Part shown: one piece after another, positions 51,260 through 60,323 of the stretch
Layout: every line of letters begins with the position of its first letter
Numbering within the stretch: the first letter of the stretch is position 1
Assembly (NCBI RefSeq): GCF_006716745.1
Contig: NZ_VFPP01000001.1
Coordinates: 8,753,386 to 8,817,385, forward strand
Length of the DNA stretch: 64,000 nt
Direction: 5' to 3'
From: Saccharothrix saharensis
Lineage (GTDB): Bacteria > Actinomycetota > Actinomycetes > Mycobacteriales > Pseudonocardiaceae
The notes under the pieces: generated by a model
Told to the model about the DNA's origin: nothing
Seen by the model: only the letters and a program-made list of their open reading frames with translations
Databases searched by the model: none
Position numbers and translations under genes: made by a program

Positions 51260-51877
51260 ATGAAGCTGACCACCATGACCCAGGTCACGCTCGACGGGGT
51301 GATGCAGGGCAACGGCCACGTCTCGGACGACCGCCGGAACGGGTTCGAGCGCGGCGGGTGGGCCATCGGGAAGGCCGACGACGAGACCCACGCGTTCATC
51401 AACGAGACCTACCGGCGCGCCGACGCGTTCCTGTTCGGCCGGCGGACCTACGAGTTGTTCGCCGGCTTGTGGGGGTCCTGGGCGGAACGGGACGTGCCCG
51501 GCTGGGAGCCCGTCCTGCGGGCGCTGAACGCCCGGCCCAAGTACGTGGTGTCCGGCACGCTCACCGACCCGGCGTGGTCGGGCACCACCGTGCTGTCCGG
51601 GGACGTCGTGGCCGCCGTCCGGGACCTGAAGCGCGAGGCGGCGGGCGACCTGCAGGTGCACGGCAGCGGCGCGCTGATCCGGTCCTTGCTGGAGCACGAC
51701 CTGGTCGACGAGATGATCCTGGTCGTCGTGCCGGTGGTCCTCGGCCAGGGCACGCGGTTGTTCCCGGAGACGGGCCCGGACCTCGCGCTCGACCTGGTCG
51801 AGTCGCGGGTCGATGCGAAGGGCGTGACGATCCAGGTCCACCGTCCGGCCGGGCGTCCGCGGTACGCGGCGGCCTGA
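51260..51877 (+). CDS. RibD C-terminal/dihydrofolate-reductase-like protein
   Basis: ATG 51260 follows GGAGGA. The 205-residue protein begins MKLTTMTQVTLDGVMQGNG, followed by FLFGRRTYELFAGLWGSW, RPKYVVSGTLTDPAWSGTTV, GDLQVHGSGALIRSLLEHDL and VDEMILVVVPVVLGQGTRLF, the NADPH-binding reductase pattern of the RibD_C family. The physiological substrate is unknown. It is the first gene of a three-gene unit with the DGPF protein and ECF42 sigma factor, an arrangement repeatedly found with ECF42. Confidence 0.9.
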   Translation: MKLTTMTQVTLDGVMQGNGHVSDDRRNGFERGGWAIGKADDETHAFINETYRRADAFLFGRRTYELFAGLWGSWAERDVPGWEPVLRALNARPKYVVSGTLTDPAWSGTTVLSGDVVAAVRDLKREAAGDLQVHGSGALIRSLLEHDLVDEMILVVVPVVLGQGTRLFPETGPDLALDLVESRVDAKGVTIQVHRPAGRPRYAAA

Positions 51878-51913
51878 AGTCCCCACCCCCGACACCCGCG
51901 GAAAGGAATCCCG

Positions 51914-52237
51914 ATGCAGTACCTGGTTTCGGTCATCGACGACAAGAGCAACCCCGGCAGCACGGACCGGCAGCCCGCGATCAGCGCGTTCAACGAACGG
52001 CTGATCGCCGAGGGCCACTGGGTCTTCGCGGGCGGGCTCGCGGACACCGACGCGGCCACGGTGGTCGACAACCGGGGCGAGCAGGCCGTGTTCAGCGACG
52101 GGCCGTTCGTCGAGTCGAAGGAGTACCTCGCCGGCGTGTGGGTGTGGGAGGCCCCCGACCTGGACGTGGCGCTCAAGCTCGCCGCCGAGGCGTCGCAGGT
52201 CTGCGACCGCAAGATCGAGGTGCGGCCGTTCCGGTGA
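51914..52237 (+). CDS. YciI/DGPF-domain protein (ECF42 partner)
   Basis: The 107-residue protein is a single YCII-like ferredoxin fold. It contains FSDGPFVESKEYLAGVWVWE with the DGPF motif that gives the ECF42-linked family its name. The start ATG 51914 follows GGAAAGGAATCCCG. The stop overlaps the sigma factor start as GTGA (52234-52237), so the two are translationally coupled. Confidence 0.93.
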   Translation: MQYLVSVIDDKSNPGSTDRQPAISAFNERLIAEGHWVFAGGLADTDAATVVDNRGEQAVFSDGPFVESKEYLAGVWVWEAPDLDVALKLAAEASQVCDRKIEVRPFR

Positions 52238-53469
52238 GCCACGCGGAGCGGGCGGTCACGCGGGCCCACCGCGAGGAGTGGGCCCGCGTCGTCGCCGCGG
52301 TGACCAGGCGCTTCGGTGACCTCGACCTCGCCGAGGAGTCGGCCGCCGAGGCGTTCGCGGTCGCCGTCGAGCGGTGGCCCGCCGACGGCGTGCCGCCCAA
52401 CCCCGGCGCGTGGCTGACCACCACCGCCAACCACAAGGCCATCGACCGGATCCGGCGCGAGAGCAAGCGCGACGAGAAGCAGAAGGAGGCACGGGTGGTG
52501 CACGACGACAGCCCGCCGGAGCCTCTCGGCGTCATCGACGACGACCGGCTGCGGCTGATCTTCACCTGCTGCCACCCGGCGCTGGCGGTGCAAGCGCGCC
52601 TGGCGCTGACGTTGCGCATGGTCGGCGGGCTGACCGTGCCGGAGATCGCCCGCGCCTTCCTGGTGTCCGAGAACACCGTGGGGCAGCGGATCACGCGCGC
52701 GAAGGCCAAGGTCAAGGCGGCGCGCATCCCGTACCGCGTGCCGTCCGCCGACGACCTCCCGGCCCGCGTCTCCGGCGTGCTGACCGTCCTGTTCCTCGTG
52801 TTCAACGAGGGCTACCTGGCCACCGGGCCCGACACCGACCCGGTGCGCCAGGACCTCACCGCGGAGGCGATCCGGCTCACCCGCCTGATCCGTTCACTGC
52901 TGCCCGACGACGGCGAGGTGGCCGGGTTGCTGGCGCTCATGCTGCTGATCGAGGCGCGCCGCCCGGCCCGGGTCTCGGCCGGCGGCGAACTGGTCCCGCT
53001 GGCGGAGCAGGACCGCGGGGCGTGGGACGCGGAGTTGATCGGCGAGGGCCACCGGTTGGTGCGCTCCCGCCTCGCCGCGGCCGCCGCCGGCGTCGCTCCC
53101 GGGCGGTACCAGATCCTGGCCGCGATCAACGCCGTGCACACCTCGGCCCGCGACATCCGCGACACCGACTGGTCGCAGGTCCTCGCCCTCTACGACCAGC
53201 TCGTCCGGGTCGACCCCTCGCCGATGGTCGCGCTCAACCGGGCGATCGCGGTCGCCGAACTCGACGGACCGGAGGTGGCCCTGGCGGCCGTCGACCGCCT
53301 CGAACCCGTGTTGTCCGGCTACCACGCCTACCACGTCACGCGGGCCGACCTGCTGCGCCGGCTGGGTCGCAGCCGGGAGTCGCGCGTGGCGTACGACCGG
53401 GCCATCGAGCTGGCCGGCAACACCGCCGAAACCGCCTACCTGACCCGCCGCCGCGACCAACTGGGGTAG
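52234..53469 (+). CDS. ECF42-group sigma factor with TPR-like C-terminal extension
   Basis: GTG 52234 overlaps the DGPF gene stop. Region 2 is EEWARVVAAVTRRFGDLDLA and EESAAEAFAVAVERWPADGV; region 4 is RLALTLRMVGGLTVPEIARA with FLVSENTVGQRITRAKAKVK. The extension (about 190-411) is the conserved domain of this group with VLTVLFLVFNEGYLATGPDT, YQILAAINAVHTSARDIRDT and the TPR-like MVALNRAIAVAELDGPEVAL. ECF42 factors lack an anti-sigma factor and depend on this domain. 411 residues. It likely transcribes its own operon. Confidence 0.93.
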   Translation: MSHAERAVTRAHREEWARVVAAVTRRFGDLDLAEESAAEAFAVAVERWPADGVPPNPGAWLTTTANHKAIDRIRRESKRDEKQKEARVVHDDSPPEPLGVIDDDRLRLIFTCCHPALAVQARLALTLRMVGGLTVPEIARAFLVSENTVGQRITRAKAKVKAARIPYRVPSADDLPARVSGVLTVLFLVFNEGYLATGPDTDPVRQDLTAEAIRLTRLIRSLLPDDGEVAGLLALMLLIEARRPARVSAGGELVPLAEQDRGAWDAELIGEGHRLVRSRLAAAAAGVAPGRYQILAAINAVHTSARDIRDTDWSQVLALYDQLVRVDPSPMVALNRAIAVAELDGPEVALAAVDRLEPVLSGYHAYHVTRADLLRRLGRSRESRVAYDRAIELAGNTAETAYLTRRRDQLG

Positions 53470-53478
53470 TGGACGGTG

Positions 53479-53886
53479 CTAGTGGACCGTCTTGGTCGAC
53501 GGGTACCACGCGTCGCCGACGGGTTCGCCCGCGAGGTTCCAACTCCACGAGACGGTCGGCGTGATGCGCAGGTAGGTGCCCGGGCCGACCATGCCGACCC
53601 GGTCGAACGGCTCCTCGGCGTGGCCGTAGACCCGGATGCCCCGCGCGATGAACGGGTCGACCGACACGAGGTCGTCGACGACCAGCGCCACCTTGGGGTG
53701 CCCGGAGGCGACGTTGCGGAACTTCCGGGTGCCGCGCACGGTCGCGCCGCCGCCCACCCAGAGGAACGTCCCGTCGAACTCGACGGTCACCGGCACGACG
53801 TCGGGCTGGTCGGCCGCGCCGAGGGTCGCCAGCCGCCCGAGCGGGTGCGACCGCAGGTAGGCGATCTCTTCGTCGGTGAAGGCCAT
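53479..53886 (-). CDS. PPOX-class F420-dependent oxidoreductase-like protein
   Basis: The 135-residue split-barrel protein reads AFTDEEIAYLRSHPLGRLAT, DVVPVTVEFDGTFLWVGG, then RKFRNVASGHPKVALVVDDL and RGIRVYGHAEEPFDRVG, matching the pyridoxamine-phosphate-oxidase-like/F420 family of actinomycetes. It probably binds F420 or a flavin. The substrate is unknown. It converges with the ECF42 gene with a 9-base gap. Confidence 0.88.
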   Translation of the reverse strand: MAFTDEEIAYLRSHPLGRLATLGAADQPDVVPVTVEFDGTFLWVGGGATVRGTRKFRNVASGHPKVALVVDDLVSVDPFIARGIRVYGHAEEPFDRVGMVGPGTYLRITPTVSWSWNLAGEPVGDAWYPSTKTVH

Positions 53887-53929
53887 GGCGTCACGCTATC
53901 CCGCGCGGACCGTGCCGTGACGGTCAGAG

Positions 53930-54471
53930 CGGTTCGTCTCGTCGCCCTCGTCGTCGAGCAGGCGGTACCGGGGGAGAGGTCGGTGTGGCGGTGCGCAGGC
54001 GGGTCAGCAGGTCGTCGATCGGGACGCGGTCGAGGCGCAGTGCGGTGCAGACCTCGGTCTGGTGCCGGTCGAGGTCCGCCTCGTCCTCGAGCAGCTCGGT
54101 GTGGGTCGACTCCTAGGCGGCGCGCATGGCGGCCGGGTCCCGGGCCGCGGCGACCACGTCGTGCCACGTCGGCACGCCGATGATCAGGGGAGCGCGGCGG
54201 TCGGGTCGGCCGCGAGGACACCGGCCTGGCCTTCCGAACTCGTCTACAGCACCGGCCCGCCGCACGCGGAGAACGTGCCGCCCGAGGCGTCGCCGGCGAT
54301 CCGGCGGAGCTCGCCGCCCCACGACGGGCGCACGGGTTCGCCGTGGTCGGCGCGGTCGAGGTCGAAGTCGAACACGGTCGCCGGCAGCTCGGCGGCGCGG
54401 GCGTTGCCCCTGATGCGGTCGAGCACGGCGCGACGATACGGGGGACGTGACGTGCGACTCCTCGTGAGCAC
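53930..54471 (-). pseudogene. Decayed conserved hypothetical gene
   Basis: Leftwards from about 54471 the product reads MLDRIRGNARAAELPATVFD, DFDLDRADHGEPVRPSWGGE and GDASGGTFSACGGPVL, then an in-frame TAG (54244-54246), SSEGQAGVLAADPTAAL, a one-base shift near 54195, LIIGVPTWHDVVAAARDPAA, a second in-frame TAG near 54116 and a tail with RLDRVPIDDLLTRLRTA. The segment order resembles an actinobacterial hypothetical family with a SEGQAG motif. Three lesions make it non-functional. Nothing else is visible in 53887-54506. Confidence 0.55.
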
Positions 54472-54506
54472 GGCACCGGGCGTGAACGGCGTGCGTTCAA
54501 GGTGGC

Positions 54507-55388
54507 GTGAACGCCGAGGAGCCGCAGTCGCCGCGCTGGGCGGTGTGGGCGGCGCGTGTCGTCGCCGTGGTGGTCGTGGTGCCGGTGCGGCTCGTGTGGG
54601 AGTGGGTCAAGGTCGTCGGACGGGCGGTGCGGCGACCGCTGGTGGCCGTGGCGCGGTGGGGGCGGGACGTCGTTCGCGCCGTCGGCCGGTTCGCGTGGCG
54701 GTGGGTGTTCGCGCCGGTCGGACGCGGTTCGCGGTGGGTGGCCGGTGTGCTCGGCGACGGGTCGAGGTGGTCCGGCCGGGTGGTGTGGCGGTACCTGGTC
54801 CGACCGGTCGGGACGCTCGTGGCGCGCGGGTTCGGTGCCTCGGGTGCCGGGATCCGGTGGGTGTTCCGGGGGCTGGTGCGGTTCGTGCTGCGGCCGGCGG
54901 GGCGTGGGCTGCGGTGGGTGTTCACGCCGGTCGGGCGGTGGTTGCGGGTGCTGGACGTGGTCCTCGCGGACGTCCTGCGCCGGGTAGGGCGGGCGCTGCG
55001 GCTGGTGGTGCTGGAGCCGCTGGCGTGGTGCTGGCGGACGCTGGTCGCGCTGCCCGTGCGCTGGCTGTGGCGGGAAGTGGTCGTGCGGTGCGCGCGGGCG
55101 GTCCGGTGGGTGGGGCGGGGGATGGCGTTCGTCGGTCGGCTGGTGCTGGACGCGGTGGTGTGGGCGTGGCGGTTGTTCTCGCGAGTGGTCCGCGCGCTGG
55201 TCGTGACGCCGGCGCGGTGGCTGTACCGGGTGGTGCTGGCGCCGGTCGGGCGGGCGGTCCGTCGGGTGTGGCGGGCCGCCGTGGTGGCTCCGGCGCGGTG
55301 GGTGCGCGAGTCCGTGGTCGAGCCGGTGCGGGTGGCCGGGCGGCGGGTGCGGGCACAGTTGCGCGGCGCGTTCGGCCGCCGCGACTAG
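54507..55388 (+). CDS. Arg/Trp/Val-rich repeat protein, unknown
   Basis: The 293-residue frame is dominated by V, R, W, A and L, with almost no Lys and few acidic residues. A unit of roughly 30-35 residues recurs, built around P-V-G-R followed by R-W-V: WVFAPVGRGSRWVAGV, YLVRPVGTLVARGF, WVFTPVGRWLRVLDVV, RVVLAPVGRAVRRVWR and SVVEPVRVAGRRVRA. The segments between look like amphipathic or weakly hydrophobic helices with Arg on one face, suggesting membrane-surface or nucleic-acid association. Its stop shares CTAG with the convergent SGNH gene. The antisense frames are open too because of the base composition, so the gene call depends on the repeat structure. Confidence 0.6.
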   Translation: MNAEEPQSPRWAVWAARVVAVVVVVPVRLVWEWVKVVGRAVRRPLVAVARWGRDVVRAVGRFAWRWVFAPVGRGSRWVAGVLGDGSRWSGRVVWRYLVRPVGTLVARGFGASGAGIRWVFRGLVRFVLRPAGRGLRWVFTPVGRWLRVLDVVLADVLRRVGRALRLVVLEPLAWCWRTLVALPVRWLWREVVVRCARAVRWVGRGMAFVGRLVLDAVVWAWRLFSRVVRALVVTPARWLYRVVLAPVGRAVRRVWRAAVVAPARWVRESVVEPVRVAGRRVRAQLRGAFGRRD

Positions 55389-56278
55389 CGACCCAGGACG
55401 GCGTCGGCGATCGCCTCGTGGCCGGCGGGGGTGGGGTGGACGTCGGTCTGCTCGCAGAAGTACGTCAGGGCGCACACCTTCGCCACCGGTGTCGGGATCG
55501 GACCGTAGGCGGGGTCCTGGGTGGTCTCCGTCAACGGGTCGTAGCCGCCCGTGGCGGCGGTGATGTCGACGAAGTCCGCGCCCACCTTGCCGTACTCGGC
55601 CTTGAGGGCGGCGTTGAAGAAGTCGCGGAACAGCGACACCGACAGCCGGGCGAGGTCCTGGCCGTTCGGGAACGCGGGGGACACCCACGCGCCGAGGAAC
55701 ACGTCCGGGTAGGTCAGGCCGACGACCGGCGCGTCGCCCGCGGCTTCGCGCAGGACGGGCAGGGCCGCGGCCAGGATGGCCCGGGTGGTGGCCACGGCCT
55801 CGGACGCGCACGTCAGCGGGTCGCGCGCCCCGGCGCACGGCGCCAGGTCGTTGCCGCCGATCACGACGGTCACCAGACCGACCCGCCCCCGGTGCTCGCG
55901 CAGGGTCTGCACGGCCGCGTCGAGCTGGGTGCGGCCCGCGAGGTCGGGCGCGTCCGGGCCGCGGGCGGCGGGCGGGCAGCCGGGTGCGGTCCGCAGCTGG
56001 GTGGACGTCGCGCCGCTGCACGCCAAGTTGATCAACCGCAGGTCCGACCGCTCGGCGACGAGGTAGGCGAACCCGTTCTGGCTGCCGCCCGCGGGTGCGC
56101 CGCCGGTCGCCGGTCGGTAGCCCGTCGCGTAGGAGTCGCCCAGCGACACGTACACGCGGTCGGCGGGCGGCTCGCTCGTGGTGGACCCCGGCGGCGGGGT
56201 CGGGCCGGGCGTCGTGGTGCACGCCGTGAGCACCACCAGCACCGCCCCGATCAGCGCGGTTCGCCGAAGTCCCGGCAC
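55385..56278 (-). CDS. SGNH/GDSL hydrolase lipoprotein
   Basis: The 297-residue protein has a lipoprotein signal (TALIGAVLVVLTACTTTPGP, Cys20 in the lipobox). The mature enzyme shows YVSLGDSYATGYRP (nucleophile Ser, block I), NLACSGATSTQL (block II Gly), TVVIGGNDLAPC (block III Asn) and TDVHPTPAGHEAIADAVL (block V Asp-x-x-His). It is likely a surface-anchored esterase or lipase. Several Cys pairs fit extracytoplasmic disulfides. The stop overlaps that of the convergent repeat protein. Confidence 0.92.
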   Translation of the reverse strand: MPGLRRTALIGAVLVVLTACTTTPGPTPPPGSTTSEPPADRVYVSLGDSYATGYRPATGGAPAGGSQNGFAYLVAERSDLRLINLACSGATSTQLRTAPGCPPAARGPDAPDLAGRTQLDAAVQTLREHRGRVGLVTVVIGGNDLAPCAGARDPLTCASEAVATTRAILAAALPVLREAAGDAPVVGLTYPDVFLGAWVSPAFPNGQDLARLSVSLFRDFFNAALKAEYGKVGADFVDITAATGGYDPLTETTQDPAYGPIPTPVAKVCALTYFCEQTDVHPTPAGHEAIADAVLGR

Positions 56279-56339
56279 GTCGACCCCTTCCGGTGAACCC
56301 TGTGTCGATCCCCCAGGCTACCCGCGGGCGCGGGCGCCA

Positions 56340-56757
56340 ATCGCGGTCCACTGTGGATGGTCGATTCCGGGTGTGACGGGTGCGCGATCAGGAAGTCGGC
56401 GACGTCGCCCAAGGCCTGGAACTCGTTCTCGTGATTGGTGACGCCGTGGCCCTCCTCCTCGTGGACGTCGTGGCGCACGGTCGCACCCGCGTTCCCGCAC
56501 CCTGGATCACGAACAGCGGCGCGGTGATGTTGTCGGCGCAGGTGATCGGTGAGCGGGACAGCGGGAAGTCCGCCTCGGTGTCCGGGTCGCCGATCCGCTC
56601 GGCCATCTCGGCGCGCCACGTCTCCGGCACCGACCGCGCCATCGCCGGCAGGTTCGACATGCCCACCAGCGACACGCCCGCGGTCGGGGCTCGCGTACGC
56701 GATGAAGAAGCCCCACCGGTCCTCGGCCACGTATCGACCCACCGCCGCCGGCTTTGA
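56340..56757 (-). pseudogene. Fragment of an S9-family peptidase (prolyl oligopeptidase C-terminal region)
   Basis: Leftwards, one frame has DRWGFFIAYASPDRGRVAG, the next GVSLVGMSNLPAMARSVPET, WRAEMAERIGDPDTEADFPL and ITAPLFVIQGAGTRV, and a third has VRHDVHEEEGHGVTNHENEF with the catalytic His and QALGDVADFLIAH. The order matches the end of S9 peptidases (ITAPLLVVQG then Y-D-V-H-x-x-E-G-H-G). At least two shifts are present and the 5' part is missing, so it is a relic. Confidence 0.65.
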
Positions 56758-56839
56758 CCGGTCAGGGTCACGGCCGGGGCTGGACGAGCGGGGGAGTCAT
56801 GAGCGAGAGTCGGAGCGGTGATCGGGCACGCGGATCACC

Positions 56840-56853
56840 TGACAACGTTGTCA
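56840..56853. promoter_or_regulatory. LacI-type operator in front of the mannosidase gene
   Basis: TGACAACGTTGTCA is a perfect 14-bp palindrome with the central CG typical of LacI-family operators. It lies 20 bases before the ATG at 56874, where a bound repressor would block transcription or initiation. No LacI gene is in the window. Confidence 0.7.
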
Positions 56854-56873
56854 CCCAGAGAGGCCCCTTGCCG

Positions 56874-59800
56874 ATGCCGCTCAGAACAGGCACCACGCTC
56901 CTGCTGGCCGCCGCGCTCACCCTGGGGGGTGCACCGGCGGTGGCCGCGCCCGCGCCGTCCGCCGCGGTGGACCCGACCACGCTGGTCAACCCGTTCGTCG
57001 GCACGCAGAACTTCGGCAACACGTTCCCCGGCGCGAGCCTGCCGTTCGGCATGGTGCAGGTCAGCCCGGACACCGGCGGCCAGGGCGGGTACGACTACCA
57101 GCAGCAGGAGATCCACGGCTTCAGCCAGACGCACCTGTCCGGCGTCGGCTGCGGCGTGGCGGGAGAGCTGCCGATCATGCCGACCACCGGACCGGTGGAC
57201 AACGTTGACACCTCCGGGTACCGGTCGAAGTACTCGCACGCGGACGAGGAGGCGCGGCCGGGCTACTACCGCGTCGGGCTGTCCCGCTACGGGGTGAACG
57301 CCGAGCTGACCGCCACGCGGCGCACCGGCTGGCAACGGCACACGTTCCCGGCGGGCGCGCAGGCCAACGTGCTGTTCAACACCGGCAAGGCGAACCAGCA
57401 GGTGCTGGACTCCGAGGTGCACGTGGTCGGCGACCGGACCGTGGAGGGCCGGGTCAGGGCCGGGCGGTTCTGCGCCGGTCACGACGAGCACACCGTGTAC
57501 TTCACCGCCACGTTCGACCGACCGTTCGCGAGCTTCGGCACGTGGCGCGGCACGACCCGCTCACCGGGCGTGCCGGACGCGGCGGGAGAAGGCGGCAACG
57601 GCGCGTGGGTGACGTTCGACGCGACGGCGGACCGGGACGTCGTGCTCAAGGTCGGCCTGTCCTACACGGGTTTGGAGGGCGCGCGGAAGAACCTCGCCGC
57701 CGAGACGGGCGACTCGTTCGACTTCGAGGCGACCAGGACGGAGGCACACCGGGCGTGGGTCGAGCGGTTGGACTCGATCCGGATCGACGGCGGCACGCCC
57801 GAGCGGCGGACCGCGTTCTACACCGCGCTCTACCACTCGCTGCTGCACCCGAACCTGGCCGGCGACGTGGACGGCCGGTACACGGGCTTCGACGGCAGGA
57901 CGCACGTGGCCGACGGCTTCACGCCTTACCAGAACCTGTCGTTGTGGGACACCTACCGGCCGCAGAACCAACTGCTGGAGCTGCTCGAACCCCAGGTCGC
58001 CCGGGACGTGGCCCTGTCGGTGGTGGCGAGCGGCCGCGACGGCGGGTGGCTGCCACGCTGGGCGCTGGCCAACAGCGAGACCAACATCATGACCGGCGAC
58101 CCGGTGACGCCGTTCCTGGTCGAGGCGTGGTCCAAGGGCCTGCTCGCCGGGCACGAGGCCGAGGCGTACGAGCTGCTCAAGCGCAACGCCACCACCGTGC
58201 CGCCGGCCGACTCGCCGTACAACGGGCGGTCCGGGGTCGAGTTCTACCGCGACCGCGGCTACATCCCGTCCGGTCTGGAGCTCGGCGTGGACTGCGCGCA
58301 CAAGGGCGGTGACAACGACTGCGTGCACCCGGCGTCGGCCACGCTGGAGTACGCGGCGGCGGACGCCGCGCTCGCCGTGATGGCCCGCGGGCTGGGCGAG
58401 GACGAGGACGCGCGCCTGTTCGCCGAGCGCGGGCAGTGGTACCGCAACCTGTGGGACGCCTCGACCGGCCACTTCCGCCCCCGCACGGTCGAGGGCACGT
58501 GGGTGACGCCGTACAACCCGGTCGACGCGGGCCACCAGTTCCACGAGGGCGGCGCGTTCCAGTACCGGTGGCTGGTGCCGCAGGACCCGAACGGCCTGGT
58601 CGAGCTCATGGGCGGGCGGCGGGCGACCGAGCAGCGGCTGGACGAGTTCTTCGCCTACGACAAGCTGCTCGCCGACCCGGCCCGCACCGTGCGCGAGGAC
58701 TGGATCACCCAGCCCTACGACTACTACGGCAAGCCCACCTACAACCCGAACAACGAACCCGACCTGCTCGCGCCGTACTTCTACCTGTCCACCGGCACGC
58801 CCGCGAAGACGGCGACCGTGGTGCGCGCGGCGATGACGTTGTTCACCACCGGCCCCGACGGCATGACCGGCAACGACGACCTGGGCACGATGTCGGCGTG
58901 GTACGTGTTCTCGTCGCTGGGCCTGTACCCGACGATGAGCGGCGGCGACTTCCTCGCGCTGTCCAGCCCCCAGTTCCCGGGCGCGGTCGTCCGGACGGGG
59001 GACAAGACGCTGACCATCACGGCGCCGGGCGCGAGCGACGCGAACCGGTACGTCCAGCAGGTGTCGTTCAACGGCCGGGACGTGCGCAGAACGTGGCTGG
59101 ACTGGGACACCGTCGCGGGCGGCGGCACCCTGGCGCACCGGCTGGGCACCACGCCGTCGACCTGGGGCACCGGGCCGGGCGCCGAGCCGCCGTCGATCAA
59201 CCGGGGCCGGGGTGACGACCGGCGGCACGTCGACGCGTCGCTGCGGCAGGTGTCGGCGGTCGTGCCCACGGCCGACGTGCCGCAGACCGTGCCGCTCACC
59301 CTGGACGTGCTCGCCCAGGCTCCCGGCGCGGTGCCGGTGGGCGTGACGGCGAGCGCGCCCGACGGCTGGTCGGTGACGACCACCCGCCAGTTGGTGATCA
59401 GGTCCGGTCGGCTGCCGACCCAGCGGACCGTGCAGGTGGTGGTGGGCGTGCCCGCGGGCACGGCGATCGGCCGCTACCCGGTGCGGGTCACCGTGACCGG
59501 CCCGGACACCGTCGTGCGTGAGGCCGTGGTCGAGGTCCGGCGGGCGGCGACCTGCGCGGTCGCGGGCGAGCAGTGCGCGGTCGACCTGGCCGGCGAGCTC
59601 AACCACGACGGCACGGCCACCGTCGCCGCGTCCGACCAGGGCGACTTCGACGGCCAGGGGTGGAGCTACGACGCCGCGCTGCTGCCCGCCGCGGGACCGG
59701 TGGTGCTCGGTGGCGTGACGTACCAGGCGCCCGACGCGTCCGGGACGGCGGCGAACTTCGTGGAGGCACGGGGCCAGGCGTTGCTGCTGCCGCCCGGCGA

Positions 59801-60098
59801 GCGTGGTGCGCTGCGGCTGGTCGCGGCGGCGCACAACGGCCCGGTGACCGCGGCCGTGACCGTCCGCTACGCCGACGGGAGCACCGCGGAGGTGCCGATG
59901 ACGGTCGGCGACTGGGCGGGTTCCGGCGGCACGGTGGTGCTGGAGATGCCGCACCGGATCAAGGCCGGGCAGGGCGTGGACGGCCCGCCGGTGCGGTTGT
60001 TCGGCCTGTCGCTGCCGCTCGACCCGGCGAAGGCCGTGCACTCCGTGACGCTGCCGAACGACCCTCGGGTGGAGGTGTACGCGATCACCCTGGCCTGA
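56874..60098 (+). CDS. Secreted GH92 alpha-mannosidase with C-terminal NEW3-type domain
   Basis: ATG 56874 is chosen because a signal peptide follows (PLRTGTTLLLAAALTLGGAP, cleavage near AAPA). GH92 landmarks: NPFVGTQNFGNTFPGASLPF, GYDYQQQEIHGFSQTHLSGV, SLWDTYRPQNQLLELLEP, PRWALANSETNIMTGDPV, VTPYNPVDAGHQFHEGGAFQ, NNEPDLLAPYFYLSTGTPAK and GNDDLGTMSAWYVFSSLGLY with catalytic Glu/Asp residues. After about residue 750 come an NPCBM-associated NEW3-like beta domain and a final beta-sandwich. 1074 residues, longer than single-domain GH92. It trims alpha-mannose from glycans outside the cell, dependent on calcium in known relatives. The LacI-type palindrome just upstream suggests sugar-induced expression. 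Confidence 0.93.
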   Translation: MPLRTGTTLLLAAALTLGGAPAVAAPAPSAAVDPTTLVNPFVGTQNFGNTFPGASLPFGMVQVSPDTGGQGGYDYQQQEIHGFSQTHLSGVGCGVAGELPIMPTTGPVDNVDTSGYRSKYSHADEEARPGYYRVGLSRYGVNAELTATRRTGWQRHTFPAGAQANVLFNTGKANQQVLDSEVHVVGDRTVEGRVRAGRFCAGHDEHTVYFTATFDRPFASFGTWRGTTRSPGVPDAAGEGGNGAWVTFDATADRDVVLKVGLSYTGLEGARKNLAAETGDSFDFEATRTEAHRAWVERLDSIRIDGGTPERRTAFYTALYHSLLHPNLAGDVDGRYTGFDGRTHVADGFTPYQNLSLWDTYRPQNQLLELLEPQVARDVALSVVASGRDGGWLPRWALANSETNIMTGDPVTPFLVEAWSKGLLAGHEAEAYELLKRNATTVPPADSPYNGRSGVEFYRDRGYIPSGLELGVDCAHKGGDNDCVHPASATLEYAAADAALAVMARGLGEDEDARLFAERGQWYRNLWDASTGHFRPRTVEGTWVTPYNPVDAGHQFHEGGAFQYRWLVPQDPNGLVELMGGRRATEQRLDEFFAYDKLLADPARTVREDWITQPYDYYGKPTYNPNNEPDLLAPYFYLSTGTPAKTATVVRAAMTLFTTGPDGMTGNDDLGTMSAWYVFSSLGLYPTMSGGDFLALSSPQFPGAVVRTGDKTLTITAPGASDANRYVQQVSFNGRDVRRTWLDWDTVAGGGTLAHRLGTTPSTWGTGPGAEPPSINRGRGDDRRHVDASLRQVSAVVPTADVPQTVPLTLDVLAQAPGAVPVGVTASAPDGWSVTTTRQLVIRSGRLPTQRTVQVVVGVPAGTAIGRYPVRVTVTGPDTVVREAVVEVRRAATCAVAGEQCAVDLAGELNHDGTATVAASDQGDFDGQGWSYDAALLPAAGPVVLGGVTYQAPDASGTAANFVEARGQALLLPPGERGALRLVAAAHNGPVTAAVTVRYADGSTAEVPMTVGDWAGSGGTVVLEMPHRIKAGQGVDGPPVRLFGLSLPLDPAKAVHSVTLPNDPRVEVYAITLA

Positions 60099-60323
60099 CC
60101 GGCCCCACGGACTCGCCCACCGCCCGGAAGCCGTTCACCGGCGGCGTCTGCCCATCGCGCCGACCGCCGTCGGTGAACCCCGGCTTAACCGGATCCGGTG
60201 AAGTCTCGTCCCCGTCGGGTTGAACCTGCAGGGCTCGGGCGTGACCTGGGCATTCGTGCGCACTATGGATCGGAGGTTGCTCGACAGCTCCTGGCCGCGG
60301 CCGGAGGTGGGAAGGAGTTCGGC

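Noticed and set aside
53787..56351. 854-codon minus-strand frame over the repeat protein and lipase genes
   Set aside because: It overlaps genes with recognisable motifs in other frames and is Pro/Arg/His low-complexity. The repeat protein itself is only moderately secure.
57196..57210. Second LacI-like operator inside the GH92 gene
   Set aside because: Only the central CAACGTTG is palindromic and the outer bases do not match, so I do not list it as a feature.
57561..60041. 826-codon minus-strand frame opposite the GH92 gene
   Set aside because: Composition typical of antisense high-GC frames (Arg, His, Gly, Val). GH92 motifs are continuous on the plus strand.
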